Notes: generated by a model from the sequence alone, not told the origin. A stretch of DNA of 64,000 bases from an uncultured Lachnospiraceae bacterium (GCA_910579685.1 CAJTVN010000021.1:18720-82719); one strand, 5' to 3'. Shown: positions 26,524 through 35,825, counted from the stretch's first letter. Numbers and translations are program-made.

Positions 26524-27447
26524 TTATGAATTTTTTTTCATCTCCTCTGCCACAACTGCGGCAAGGGCAAGCGAATTGACTTTGGTTTCAAAGGTGTCGG
26601 AACGGGAGGTGAGGATAACAGGAACCTTTGTTCCTGTCAGAATACAGCCGTTCTTTACACCGGGTACCATATGTACGATAGCCTTGTAGACCAGATTGCC
26701 CGCATGAATGTCGGGGAAAAGCAGGATATCGGCGTCTCCCTGAATCTTGCGGTCGGTCGCTCCCTTATGCTTTGCGGCCTCGGGATCAATAGCCAGGTCC
26801 AGAGAAAGCGGGCCGTCGATCACGCAGTCAGTGATCTGTCCTTCCGCACACATTCTGGTAAGCTCAGCGGCTTCCACTGTTGCGGGCATCTTGGGATTTA
26901 CTACCTCGACAGCGGCCAGAGGAGCGATTTTCGGGCAGTCGATGCCGCATGCTTTTGTTACGGGGAGTGTATTTTTGATGATGTTCACTTTATCTTCCAG
27001 AGTGGGATAGGTCATAAATGCGACATCGGTTAAGAATAAAAGCTGTTCGATGCCGGGAACCTCGAATACGCATACATGAGAGAGTGGACTTCCGGTGCGC
27101 AGCCCAACCTCCTTATCCAGAACGCTCTTGAGGAAATTTTTGGTGTCGATCAGGCCCTTCATATACATGTCCGCTTTGCCCTCATGAACCAGGTTTACGG
27201 CTTTCAGGGAAGCTGCGATCATGTCCGGCTCGTGGATGATCTCAAATCCTGACAGATCCATGTTGATGGAGGAAGCGACCTCCCGGATCTTTGCCTCATC
27301 GCCAACTAAGATCGCATTGGCGATATTCCTTTCCTTAGCGGCCTTGACAGCCTCTAATACGGCGGAATCTTCCGCTACCGCAACCGAGACAGTCTTCACG
27401 CTGCACTCGCTGACTTTTGAAATGATATCATCAAATCCTTTGCTCAT
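26524..27447 (-). CDS. ptb: Phosphate butyryltransferase
   Basis: 307 aa. The phosphate acetyl/butyryltransferase fold is shown by NAILVGDEAKIREVA, GKADMYMKGLIDTKNFLKSV, and GPLSLDLAIDPEAAKHKG. It turns butyryl-CoA into butyryl phosphate for Buk. RBS AGAGGTG precedes the ATG. First gene of the ptb-buk operon, with a consensus-like promoter at 27495-27523. The pair implies fermentative butyrate production or branched-chain acyl use. Confidence 0.95.
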   Translation of the reverse strand: MSKGFDDIISKVSECSVKTVSVAVAEDSAVLEAVKAAKERNIANAILVGDEAKIREVASSINMDLSGFEIIHEPDMIAASLKAVNLVHEGKADMYMKGLIDTKNFLKSVLDKEVGLRTGSPLSHVCVFEVPGIEQLLFLTDVAFMTYPTLEDKVNIIKNTLPVTKACGIDCPKIAPLAAVEVVNPKMPATVEAAELTRMCAEGQITDCVIDGPLSLDLAIDPEAAKHKGATDRKIQGDADILLFPDIHAGNLVYKAIVHMVPGVKNGCILTGTKVPVILTSRSDTFETKVNSLALAAVVAEEMKKNS

Positions 27448-27494
27448 TTGTCTGCACCTCTTACTATTTTATTTGTTAAATTTATAACACAGAA

Positions 27495-27523
27495 ATAATA
27501 GCACATTCACGGGGAAATTTCAA
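27495..27523 (-). promoter_or_regulatory. Promoter of ptb-buk
   Basis: On the minus strand TTGAAA, 17 bases, TATTAT; the -10 box lies about 48 bases before the ptb start. Confidence 0.65.
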
Positions 27524-27624
27524 TATGGGAAAGGGGTAAATGATGCAGGTATGATACAAAAATGATGGAATTCTGATGCAGTGTTTTGGTAAAATGGTTA
27601 CAGGAAAAGAAGGGAGCGGAAGAG

Positions 27625-29343
27625 ATGAGGAAAAGGATGATGCTGTTGTGTCTTGCGGCCTTTTATCTTTTCATCACAGGTGCGGGAAATGTGCATAAGG
27701 GTGCGGAAGAAGAATCAGAGATTATACTGCAAAGTGAAAGCTTAAGGGAATGCGTGTATGAGATGATGGAAAAGGAGCCGGGGGAACCGTTGTATGAGAG
27801 GGAGCTTACGGGCTGCGAGGGGAGCCTGCGGGCAGAGAGGTCTTTTGGGATCGAGAGCGGAGACGATCTTGATTTTGTGAGGCGTTATTTTGATCTGGAT
27901 ACGGTGTATAGCTGGAACATTGTATTTCCGCCCGGGAGAGCAGAGGGAGATGCGGACGGAGACGAGATCAGCGGATGGAGCAGGCAGCAGCTGGAAGGAC
28001 TTGGATGCATGGAGGGAAGCGTGTATATCAGTGCGATGGAAGACACTGTACCGGCCTGCGTGCTGCCTTATTTTACAGGAGCCGGGGAGATGGTCTTTGA
28101 TGTGCTGGATGTGACGGGTAAAATTCCGGAGGGACAGCGGTTCCCCGGAAACGTAAAGAGCGTGTTTCTGAATTCCTATTCCCTGATCCGGTACCGGAAT
28201 CTGCTGCGGTGTATGGAACATTCCCGGATAGAGGAAATTTCGGTGAACACGGATTACGGGATCGGGCTTCCCCGGATTTTTTTGCTGGATCAGACGGCGG
28301 CAATGGAGAGCCTTCGTATCCTGAATCTGGATGATAACGCGGTCAGGGCAGGAGACCGGGAAAAAGTGCGTAAGAGCACGCTTTCCAGCCTGCAATGCCG
28401 GATTGACAGGGGAACGGATCTGGCGTTCCTTATGGAAATTCCTTCGTTGAAAGAGGTTTCCTTTGCGGTTTCGGAGGAAAGGGATCTGACTTTACTGCTC
28501 TCAAATAAAGAGCTTGCACTCCGGCTGCGCTTTTGCAGGGAAGCGGTGGAGTTTGATGAAGATGTGTACGAAGGGAAGGAACCGGTAGGTATCGCTTCTC
28601 TTGACGAGACTCTGGGGTGGAGGCAGGAGATGGAAGAACCGTCCGGAAAGGATCCTGAAAATTTTCTGGCGATCTACCAGCGCCGTGCGGACGAGGGAAG
28701 GGAAATCGAATGCTTTACCATACGACGCAGGAGCAAGGAGCAGGATCAATACGGCGACATGGAGAATGTGAGTACTTTTTTCCGGGTGACGGACGGGGAG
28801 CGGAAGCAGATTCTTTTGCCCGAGAGGGAGGATTCCGACTACATCCTGTTCGGGGATTACCGAAGAGACTATTTTTACATGGAGGATATTAATTTTGACG
28901 GGGTGAAGGACATCATTCTGGATGCGGGGGGCTTTGGCAACCAGCAGGCACGCTATGAATTTGCCTGGATCTGGGAGCCGCAAACAGAGGAATATATCCG
29001 CTGTGAGTCCTACCGGGAGATCATGAATCCCTCTGTGGACAGAGAAAAAGAGCTGGTATGGAGCAGCTGGCGCAACAGTGCGGCTTCCCATGGATATGGA
29101 ATTTACCGTTATGAGGACGGTGAGTTTGTTTTGAAGAGAAGACTTACGGAAACCCTGCTTTTTGAGGACGAGATTCCGGATCGGTCGAAATTGCCGGAGG
29201 GCGCAAGAGTATGGCGGTGGGAGGAGGAGACCTTCGGGGAGGACGGGAAGGTGGAGACGAGAACCTTTGAGGCGGTAGAGGCTTTTGGAAAAAAGAGGCA
29301 GACACCCGGGGAATATGAGGAGTTTTTCCAGGGGGAGTTTTGA
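27625..29343 (+). CDS. Secreted protein with C-terminal XAC2610-like region, function unknown
   Basis: 572 aa from the ATG at 27625 (AGGGAG upstream). N-terminal signal peptide (RKRMMLLCLAAFYLFITGAG). The middle has LRILNLDDNAV, similar in flavour to a leucine-rich repeat. The C-terminal third, DINFDGVKDIILDAGG then YEFAWIWEPQTEEYI, has the calcium-like DxNxDG loop seen in XAC2610/VCBS-type secreted proteins of Clostridia. Likely at the cell surface. Function not recognised. The start of a small ORF overlaps its stop. Confidence 0.7.
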   Translation: MRKRMMLLCLAAFYLFITGAGNVHKGAEEESEIILQSESLRECVYEMMEKEPGEPLYERELTGCEGSLRAERSFGIESGDDLDFVRRYFDLDTVYSWNIVFPPGRAEGDADGDEISGWSRQQLEGLGCMEGSVYISAMEDTVPACVLPYFTGAGEMVFDVLDVTGKIPEGQRFPGNVKSVFLNSYSLIRYRNLLRCMEHSRIEEISVNTDYGIGLPRIFLLDQTAAMESLRILNLDDNAVRAGDREKVRKSTLSSLQCRIDRGTDLAFLMEIPSLKEVSFAVSEERDLTLLLSNKELALRLRFCREAVEFDEDVYEGKEPVGIASLDETLGWRQEMEEPSGKDPENFLAIYQRRADEGREIECFTIRRRSKEQDQYGDMENVSTFFRVTDGERKQILLPEREDSDYILFGDYRRDYFYMEDINFDGVKDIILDAGGFGNQQARYEFAWIWEPQTEEYIRCESYREIMNPSVDREKELVWSSWRNSAASHGYGIYRYEDGEFVLKRRLTETLLFEDEIPDRSKLPEGARVWRWEEETFGEDGKVETRTFEAVEAFGKKRQTPGEYEEFFQGEF

Positions 29344-29660
29344 AATATTGCATTTTGGAGTTGCCCCCTGATGCCTGCGGATTGTTTCGCACTTTGTGCT
29401 CTCACAATCCTGAAAACATTCATCATACGAGTATTGTGGTGAGAGGAAACCGGATTGAGCGGACCGGGTCTGATGGGATTAGGACCCTATTTTGCCACAA
29501 CCACTACGATGCGCAGGTCTGCCCGCATGATATGCAGAGAATGGAAAAGAGCGGGATAGACGTGCGCAGGCTTCTGGAACATGCCGGGGATGGGATGGAA
29601 TGGCTCCAGGATCAGTGGGAGCTTTTAAACCGTCTGCTTATGAGGGACTGTGTGGACTAG
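29340..29660 (+). CDS. Possible small hypothetical protein
   Basis: 106 aa from a TTG start whose last two bases overlap the stop of the preceding gene (TTGA). Rich in Cys and His (LFCHNHYDAQVCPHDM). No family recognised. The weak start codon and lack of a family keep confidence low, but no gene lies opposite and codon use is ordinary. Confidence 0.3.
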   Translation: MKYCILELPPDACGLFRTLCSHNPENIHHTSIVVRGNRIERTGSDGIRTLFCHNHYDAQVCPHDMQRMEKSGIDVRRLLEHAGDGMEWLQDQWELLNRLLMRDCVD

Positions 29661-29679
29661 TTGTTGCGGTTCACAGCCC

Positions 29680-29708
29680 TTGACAAGTCGTCTGCAATGG
29701 ATTATATT
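29680..29708 (+). promoter_or_regulatory. Strong promoter of the leader unit upstream of the MutS2-like gene
   Basis: TTGACA, 17 bases, TATATT. The transcript would begin near 29715, within a hairpin whose arms are TTTTTAA and TTTCTG paired with CAGAAA and TTAAAAA (29711-29744). Confidence 0.75.
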
Positions 29709-29760
29709 AATTTTTAAGGGTTTCTGACCCACAGAAATTAAAAAGAAAGAGAGGGAATGT

Positions 29761-29799
29761 ATGTTAAGCGTGGTGGATATGGAGAGATCAGACAACTGA
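29761..29799 (+). CDS. Putative 12-residue leader peptide
   Basis: ATG with GAGAGGG seven bases before it, encoding MLSVVDMERSDN and then TGA. The stop codon sits in the hairpin ACAAC/GTTGT, and a second hairpin (TGGTTAT/ATAACCA, 29814-29839) follows. It lies between a consensus promoter and an intrinsic terminator, the layout of ribosome-dependent attenuators. Translation is inferred only from the Shine-Dalgarno site. Confidence 0.4.
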   Translation: MLSVVDMERSDN

Positions 29800-29908
29800 A
29801 CCGTTGTGAGGACTGGTTATTTAATTTAGAGGATAACCATGCCCTTTTATCTGCCTTGTAAGCGCTTATCATATGCTTCTTTTGGGAAATATTATTAACT
29901 GTAATTGG

Positions 29909-29941
29909 AAAGCATAGCCTTATGACAGGCTGTGCTTTTTT
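29909..29941 (+). terminator. Intrinsic terminator of the leader unit
   Basis: AAAGCATAGCC pairs with GGCTGTGCTTT across an 8-base loop and runs into six T residues. It ends a transcript of about 225 bases that begins at the promoter at 29680. The remaining 220 bases up to 30163 hold further small palindromes, a weak TTGAAC-N16-TACAGT promoter at 30047-30074, and the RBS of the next gene. Confidence 0.8.
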
Positions 29942-30162
29942 ATGCATTGCAGGCCTGCATATGGAAATCTGCTGCTTATGCAGCATGCGGGCCGCACGGC
30001 GAGTAGGGGAAGAAAAATCTTCCCTGCTTGGTTGCACAATTATGGGTTGAACGATCATGGATCCCGCTTACAGTCGGCTGCAGGAGGCAGCCCAGGAAGT
30101 GATATGCTCTTTATGGGAGGCAGATAGGATTACTTTGCAGAGACAGAAAAGGAAGAGGGATT

Positions 30163-32136
30163 ATGAAAGAAATATATTTTTGTGACACACCTTCGGCGAA
30201 AATGCTGGAGTTTGACAAGATCATAGAACAGCTCACAGAGCTGGCCTGTACGCAGAAGGCAAAGCGGCAGCTGCGGGAGCTTTCTCCCAGCATATCGGAG
30301 CGGGAGGTGAAGGCGCTGCTTCGCACGACCACGGAAGCGAAGTTTATGCTGGAAAAGTGCGGGACTGCGCCGATTTCCGCTTTGGAGGGGATCTCCGAGA
30401 TCATGGAGACGGCCGGCAAGGGCGGGTGCCTGACACCGGATCAGCTGGAGAAAGCGGCGGTGACGCTGACTGCGGTAAGAAGACTGAAGGATTACCTGAT
30501 CCGGGGAAAGGCATACGAGCTGAGTCTTCCCTACTATGAGGAAAATCTGGACTCCCTGGACGGGATCCGGGAGGAAATCAACGAGAAGATCCGAAGCGGA
30601 AGAGTGGACGACTATGCGTCCAGGCTGCTTAAGTCCCTGCGGGAGGCCATAGACCGGACACAGGCAAAAATGAAAGAGAAGGCGGATTCCCTGATCCGCT
30701 CCAACAAGGAATGCATGTCGGACAGTTTTTGCACCACCCGAAACGGGCGGATCTGCATTCCGGTGAAAAAGGAATATAAATTCCGGATCAGCGGCTCCGT
30801 GATTGACAAATCGTCTACCGGGAATACCCTGTTTATAGAGCCGGCGGCTGTGGCAAAGCTGAACCAGGAGCTTGCCGAGCTGCGGATTGATGAGGAAAAC
30901 GAGGAGAGAAGAATCCTCTACTGCCTTACGGCCGCCCTGGCGGACAAGGCGGAGATTATGGATCGGAACATTTCCACGGTGGAAAAACTGGATTTCGTGT
31001 TTGCAAAGGGTAAGTTCAGCATATCCTGCGGCGGTGCGGAGCCCGAGATCAATACGGAACGCAGGATCCGGATTGTGGACGGGCGGCATCCGCTTATGGA
31101 TAAGAATATTTGCGTTCCTCTGCAGTTTGAAATCGGAAACGGAGTAAACGGAGTGATTATCACGGGGCCCAATACGGGGGGCAAGACCGTTGCCCTCAAA
31201 ACCGTTGCCCTCAACTGCCTCATGGCGCAGTGCGGGCTTCATGTGTCCTGCGGGGAGGCGCAGATCTGCATGAGCAATCGGATCCTTTGCGATATCGGGG
31301 ACGGTCAGAACCTGTCGGAGAACCTGTCCACTTTTTCCGCCCATATCACCAATGCGCTGGATATTTTGAAAAAGGCGGATCAGGAGAGCCTCGTGGTCAT
31401 GGATGAGCTCGGCTCCGGGACTGATCCGGCGGAGGGTATGGGGATCGCAATCGCCATCTTAAAGGAGCTCAAACGCAGCGGGGCCCTTTATCTGGTGACC
31501 ACTCATTACCCGGAGATAAAGGTCTATGCGGAAAAAGAGGAGGGCGTGGTCAATGCGAGAATGACCTTTGACCGGGAGAGTCTCAAGCCCCTCTATCAGA
31601 TGATTATCGGGCAGGCCGGGGAGAGCTGTGCCCTTTACATTGCAAAGAAGCTGGGAATGCCGGGACGCATGCTCAGGGAGGCGGCGGCCAGTGCTTATGG
31701 AGGCGAAGGTCTGCGCCAGGACAAAGGGAATGGTCTTTCTGACAAAGAGAAAGCAGAGCTTGAGGAAATGCTTTCGGATGCGCAGGGACAGGAGGGGCTG
31801 ACAAAGCAGAGAAACCCTTCTGTGCGCAGGGAGAAAAAGAAGGAATACAAGCCGCTGTCGGAAAAGTTTTCCAGAGGTGACAGTGTGATGATTTTCCCGG
31901 ACAAAAAGATCGGTATCGTCTGCGAGCCCGTGAACGAAAAAGGGGTTCTGCGAGTCCAGCTTCGGGATAAAAAGATTTACATCAACCACAAAAGAGTGAA
32001 GCTCCATGTGGCGGCCGAGGAGCTCTACCCGGAGGATTATGATTTTTCCATTGTATTTGACAGCGTGGAGCAGCGAAAAATGAGGCACAAGATGGAACGC
32101 AGGTACGTGGAGGGGATGCTGGAAGCGGAACAGTAA
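30163..32136 (+). CDS. MutS2-like ATPase lacking the Smr nuclease domain
   Basis: 657 aa. Lever/clamp region, then the ABC-type ATPase: Walker A GPNTGGKT (335-342), signature region QNLSENLSTFSAHI (382-395), Walker B VVMDELGSGTDP (411-422) and the H-loop TTHYPE. A KOW-like segment (GDSVMIFPDKKIGIV) follows, and the protein ends with RHKMERRYVEGML where full MutS2 (about 780 aa) has its Smr endonuclease. MutS2 proteins act in recombination control and, in Bacillus, in rescue of collided ribosomes (literature). Lack of Smr points to the ATPase/ribosome side. The 5' leader with a short ORF and terminator suggests attenuation control. Confidence 0.85.
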   Translation: MKEIYFCDTPSAKMLEFDKIIEQLTELACTQKAKRQLRELSPSISEREVKALLRTTTEAKFMLEKCGTAPISALEGISEIMETAGKGGCLTPDQLEKAAVTLTAVRRLKDYLIRGKAYELSLPYYEENLDSLDGIREEINEKIRSGRVDDYASRLLKSLREAIDRTQAKMKEKADSLIRSNKECMSDSFCTTRNGRICIPVKKEYKFRISGSVIDKSSTGNTLFIEPAAVAKLNQELAELRIDEENEERRILYCLTAALADKAEIMDRNISTVEKLDFVFAKGKFSISCGGAEPEINTERRIRIVDGRHPLMDKNICVPLQFEIGNGVNGVIITGPNTGGKTVALKTVALNCLMAQCGLHVSCGEAQICMSNRILCDIGDGQNLSENLSTFSAHITNALDILKKADQESLVVMDELGSGTDPAEGMGIAIAILKELKRSGALYLVTTHYPEIKVYAEKEEGVVNARMTFDRESLKPLYQMIIGQAGESCALYIAKKLGMPGRMLREAAASAYGGEGLRQDKGNGLSDKEKAELEEMLSDAQGQEGLTKQRNPSVRREKKKEYKPLSEKFSRGDSVMIFPDKKIGIVCEPVNEKGVLRVQLRDKKIYINHKRVKLHVAAEELYPEDYDFSIVFDSVEQRKMRHKMERRYVEGMLEAEQ

Positions 32137-32249
32137 AAACCATGGAGCGGACAATTTTACGCACGAAACGACAGGACGGATGGCATCATTTTTGATAAGA
32201 TCATTACAGAGGCGGAAAAAGATTTGAGCGTTCGGAAGGAGAATGGCGG

Positions 32250-33140
32250 ATGGAATGGACGGAAAGCTTTAAGAAGGCCATTGATTATATGGAAGAAAAC
32301 CTTCTTCTGGATATCAGTGCACAGGAAACGGCCCGCAGGGTAAATATTTCTTCCTTTTATTTTCAGAGGGGCTTTAAGATTATGACGGGATATTCCATAA
32401 GTGAATATATCCGAAACAGAAGGCTGTACTTAGCAGGGCTTGAAGTGATTTCCGGGAGGGTAAAGGTTATTGATCTGGCCGGCAAGTACGGCTATGACAC
32501 GCCGGAGAGCTTTGCCAAGGCCTTCGCCCGGTTTCACGGCTGTTCTCCCATGCAGCTTAAGGAAAAACCTTTTCAGATCAAGACATTTCTGCCTTTGACC
32601 ATAGAAGTCATTATCAGAGGAGGATCGAAAATGGAGTTTCAGGTGGAAAAGAGAGAAGCCGTGAGGATGATCGGGTTTGAGACGCAGTGCTCCCTTGAGA
32701 ACAGCTATCAGGAGCTGCCCGGATTCTGGGACAGGATAAGAACCCGGTATTGCGAATCCCGGCCGGGAGACGATCCCAAAGAGGAAGAGATCCGGCAGGT
32801 CATGAAAGAATGTGCGGTTGGAGAATACGGGGTCTGTATTGATGACAGGAAAGAAGGGATCTGCAGATATCTGATCGCCGGCGTCTACTGGGGAGGAACG
32901 GTTCCTGAGGGAATGAAGGTGATCGAGATCCCTGCCCTGACCTGGGCCAAGTTCAGATGCACGGGGCCCATGCCGGAGGCCATTCAGAAGGTCAACACAC
33001 GGATCTATAAGGAATGGCTGCCGGGTAATACGGAGTATGAGCTGGCGGACGACCTGAATATCGAGTGGTACTCTAATCAGGGGGATGTGACGGATGACGA
33101 TTATGAGAGCGCCGTGTGGATTCCGGTGCGGAAAAAGTAA
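32250..33140 (+). CDS. AraC-family regulator with GyrI-like effector-binding domain
   Basis: 296 aa with AAGGAG nine bases upstream. The N-terminal AraC double helix-turn-helix (SAQETARRVNISSFYFQRGF, then YDTPESFAKAFARFHGCSP) is followed by a GyrI-like/effector-binding domain (residues of about 130-296, e.g. MIGFETQCSLENSYQELPGFW and TWAKFRCTGPMPEAIQ). This order is that of SoxS/Rob-Rob-C type regulators, which often bind drugs or hydrophobic ligands. The exporter on the opposite strand is a possible target (inference only). Confidence 0.88.
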   Translation: MEWTESFKKAIDYMEENLLLDISAQETARRVNISSFYFQRGFKIMTGYSISEYIRNRRLYLAGLEVISGRVKVIDLAGKYGYDTPESFAKAFARFHGCSPMQLKEKPFQIKTFLPLTIEVIIRGGSKMEFQVEKREAVRMIGFETQCSLENSYQELPGFWDRIRTRYCESRPGDDPKEEEIRQVMKECAVGEYGVCIDDRKEGICRYLIAGVYWGGTVPEGMKVIEIPALTWAKFRCTGPMPEAIQKVNTRIYKEWLPGNTEYELADDLNIEWYSNQGDVTDDDYESAVWIPVRKK

Positions 33141-33172
33141 GGACGGGCGGGGCATCAGGCCGTCCCGGATGA

Positions 33173-33210
33173 CAGCAAGACCGGCGGAAAAAGACCTGCC
33201 GGTCTTGCTG
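33173..33210. terminator. Bidirectional terminator between converging genes
   Basis: Perfect 13-bp stem, CAGCAAGACCGGC and its complement, with a 12-base A-rich loop. It lies between the AraC gene (+) and the ABC-2 permease (-). Confidence 0.75.
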
Positions 33211-33223
33211 CGTTTATCCCTGC

Positions 33224-33997
33224 TCAGGAACCGCTTGAGGTATAGTGCCTGACCCCGATCTTCCACAATAGCAGACAGGGGACGGGAAACAGGCAGGCGG
33301 CAAGAGGCAGCAGGCTGTAAAAGGGCTTTCCCCGGTCTAACAGATTCAGGAGCGGGTAATACTGAATCAGGGCGTAGGGCACCACGAAGGTGCACAGCTG
33401 CAGAACCCGCTTTCCGTAGATGCAGACCGGATATTTGCCGTATTCCCTTGCCCCGTCCGTGAAGATATTCATGAATTCCAGGCCCTCCAGAGTAAAAAAG
33501 CAGATGGAGGCGTAGATCAGGAAGAGCCCGGAAAAGACAGCGGTTCCTCCCGCCAGCATGAGAATGACAGTGAGAACCTTCGGCAGATTCCATTTGACCT
33601 GGCTTACGGTAACGCCATAGACAAACATGACGACAGCCTGCAGGATGCGCCCGATCCGGGAAAATTCGATCCGGCTTCCCAGAACCTGCAGGATCTCGCC
33701 TCTGGGACGGACAAGGATCCGGTCAAACTCCCCGTTTCTTACAATGGATCCAAAGCCGTCAAAGCCTCTTGCCACCGCCTCCGCAAGTGTGAATTCCATC
33801 AGCGTGACGGAAAAGCAAAGCAGTACCTCCGCATATGTAAACCCTTCCACGCTGGAAAAGCGCTGGAACATGAAGTGGATGCCAAGAAACACGTTGAAGG
33901 ATACCAGAAACTGCCCGATGCATGTCAAAATAAAGGAAGATTTGTATTCCATAATGCTCTTGAGATGTATGGAAAAATATTTCATATATAATTTCAT
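33224..33997 (-). CDS. ABC-2 family exporter permease (PF06182-like), second subunit
   Basis: 257 aa membrane protein with about six hydrophobic segments. The segments FSIHLKSIMEYKSSFILTCIGQ, FDGFGSIVRNGEFDRILVRPRG and NIFTDGAREYGKYPVCIYGK are typical of the DUF990/ABC2_membrane_6 family. Third gene of a minus-strand operon (ATPase, permease, permease). Substrate not known; family members are linked to drug or viologen export. Confidence 0.85.
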   Translation of the reverse strand: MKLYMKYFSIHLKSIMEYKSSFILTCIGQFLVSFNVFLGIHFMFQRFSSVEGFTYAEVLLCFSVTLMEFTLAEAVARGFDGFGSIVRNGEFDRILVRPRGEILQVLGSRIEFSRIGRILQAVVMFVYGVTVSQVKWNLPKVLTVILMLAGGTAVFSGLFLIYASICFFTLEGLEFMNIFTDGAREYGKYPVCIYGKRVLQLCTFVVPYALIQYYPLLNLLDRGKPFYSLLPLAACLFPVPCLLLWKIGVRHYTSSGS

Positions 33998-34027
33998 AAA
34001 AATACCCGCCTTTCTTACAGGAATGGA

Positions 34028-34840
34028 TCAGCCGCCCTGGACAGTAACCTTTTTCATGGCAAGGGCGTTCAGAAGCCGGCCAAGGAGCACCAGAGCCGCC
34101 AGCCAGAAAAGCTGCAGGGCTGCGGCGTCCAACATCGCTCTTCCGGTAAGGTCTCCGCTGTAAATCCGCAGGGGGACGTTCTGCATGGAGGCAAAGGGGA
34201 GCAGCTCGAAGACTCTTCGCACTCCATTTGGGAAAAAAGGAATGGGAATCACGGCTCCCGCAAAAAATTCCACCACGGACACGGCCACCATGCGGATCCC
34301 CGCAGGGGAGATGGTGAAGAAGGAGACCATGTAAACAAGCATACAAAAGGCCGTGGTTACGCCCGTACCGGCAAACAGCGTGAACAGAAAAAGAAGGAAG
34401 GTGCCGGGGCTTTCCGGAAGCATCAGCCCATAGGGGGCGGGAACAAAAAACGCAAAGACCAGGATGGGCAGACAGCGCAGTACCGCCTTGGAAAAGCGGT
34501 TGGCCAGGCTTCTTGCGTACCACATGCTGTAAAGATTGACAGGGCGGCACAGCTCGTAGGCGATATTGCCGTTAACGATGGAATCAAAAATCTCGTTTTC
34601 CATCATCCAGGCCATGAACAGCGCAAGAAAGGCCTGCTGCAGCCAGACGTAAGAGCAGGTGGCGGAGAGCGTCATGGGAAAAGAGCCGGGATCCGACCGG
34701 TAAAAGGCCCGGAACATCAGAACTTCCATGGAACCCCACACAAACTGCGTGACAATTCCCGCAAGTGCGGCGGTTCGGTACTGCAGTCCCACACTGAAAC
34801 GGAGTCGGAAAAATGCCAGATATTTTCGATAACTTTTCAT
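34028..34840 (-). CDS. ABC-2 family exporter permease, first subunit
   Basis: 270 aa from the ATG at 34840 (GGGAGGTG upstream on the minus strand); an in-frame start further upstream lies within the ATPase gene and is rejected. YRKYLAFFRLRFSVGLQYRTAALAG opens the protein and NEIFDSIVNGNIAYELCRPVN is the family's conserved cytoplasmic loop. It has six predicted membrane segments. It is similar in plan to the second permease, so the exporter is probably a heterodimer plus an ATPase dimer. Confidence 0.85.
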   Translation of the reverse strand: MKSYRKYLAFFRLRFSVGLQYRTAALAGIVTQFVWGSMEVLMFRAFYRSDPGSFPMTLSATCSYVWLQQAFLALFMAWMMENEIFDSIVNGNIAYELCRPVNLYSMWYARSLANRFSKAVLRCLPILVFAFFVPAPYGLMLPESPGTFLLFLFTLFAGTGVTTAFCMLVYMVSFFTISPAGIRMVAVSVVEFFAGAVIPIPFFPNGVRRVFELLPFASMQNVPLRIYSGDLTGRAMLDAAALQLFWLAALVLLGRLLNALAMKKVTVQGG

Positions 34841-34850
34841 GCGCACCTCC

Positions 34851-35639
34851 CTAAATCTGATGACTGCGGTAAAAAGCGGCGAGCGCTTCCTCCGTGCTGT
34901 CATAGTCTTTGCGGATATCATCAATGGTTCCGTCAAGGAGAATCTTTCCTTTTCCGATGAGGATAATCCGGTCCGTGAGCGCCTCAATGTCCTGCATGTC
35001 GTGGGTGGTCAGGATGACCGTGGTATTTTTGTCCTGATTCAGTTTTCGTATAAAATCACGCACGGCAAGCTTTGAGACGGCGTCAAGGCCGATGGTGGGC
35101 TCGTCCAAAAACAGGATCCTGGGATCGTGGAGAAGGGAAGCGGCGATCTCACAGCGCATCCGTTGACCTAAGGAGAGCTGTCGGACGGGCGTTTTCAAAA
35201 GCTGTGAAAGATCCAGCATATTCGTGAGCTGTTCCAGATTTCTCCTGTATGTACTTTCAGGAATCCGGTAAATCTCCCTGAGAAGTTCAAAAGAGTCGAG
35301 CACGGGAACATCCCACCACAGCTGGCTGCGCTGCCCGAAGACGACCCCGATGTTTCGCACATATTCAATTCGGTTTTTCCATGGGATAAGTCCGTCTACA
35401 AGGCAGATGCCTTCCTCCGGGGTGAGAATACCGCTTAAGATTTTGATGGTAGAGCTCTTTCCTGCGCCGTTGGGTCCTATATACCCCACCATTTCGCCGT
35501 CCAAAATGGTAAAGGAGACGTCATTGAGAGCGTGGATGTACTCGTATTCCTTGTGGAACAGAGCTTTGAATGCCGATGAAAAGCCGGCATCCCGTTTTGA
35601 GACCTTATAGGTCTTGCGCACATGTTCGAGTGTAATCAT
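34851..35639 (-). CDS. ABC exporter ATP-binding protein
   Basis: 262 aa. Walker A GPNGAGKSS, signature LSLGQRMR, Walker B RILFLDEPTIGLD, H-loop TTHDM. The extra N-terminal stretch with YEYIHALNDVSFTI is usual in ATPases paired with PF06182 permeases. First gene of the minus-strand operon; ten bases separate it from the first permease. AGGAGG precedes the start. Confidence 0.93.
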   Translation of the reverse strand: MITLEHVRKTYKVSKRDAGFSSAFKALFHKEYEYIHALNDVSFTILDGEMVGYIGPNGAGKSSTIKILSGILTPEEGICLVDGLIPWKNRIEYVRNIGVVFGQRSQLWWDVPVLDSFELLREIYRIPESTYRRNLEQLTNMLDLSQLLKTPVRQLSLGQRMRCEIAASLLHDPRILFLDEPTIGLDAVSKLAVRDFIRKLNQDKNTTVILTTHDMQDIEALTDRIILIGKGKILLDGTIDDIRKDYDSTEEALAAFYRSHQI

Positions 35640-35825
35640 GTCTGCTTCCTCCTGGTAGTTTTATAATGATTTATAACTTGCCAAGCCGGTCTGCCATCTC
35701 TGGGTTTTGCCAGGGAATTACCGCAGGTAAGTATGAAATTGAAATTTCTCTGAGAAAGAGAAAGGAATATTAAGATAACACAAATGCGGAGGGATGTCAA
35801 TAAAAAATTTGCCCCTTTTTATTTC

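Noticed and set aside
30057..30185. 42-codon ORF running into the MutS2-like gene
   Set aside because: It opens right after a stop, has no Shine-Dalgarno site and overlaps the real gene start; possible but not supportable.
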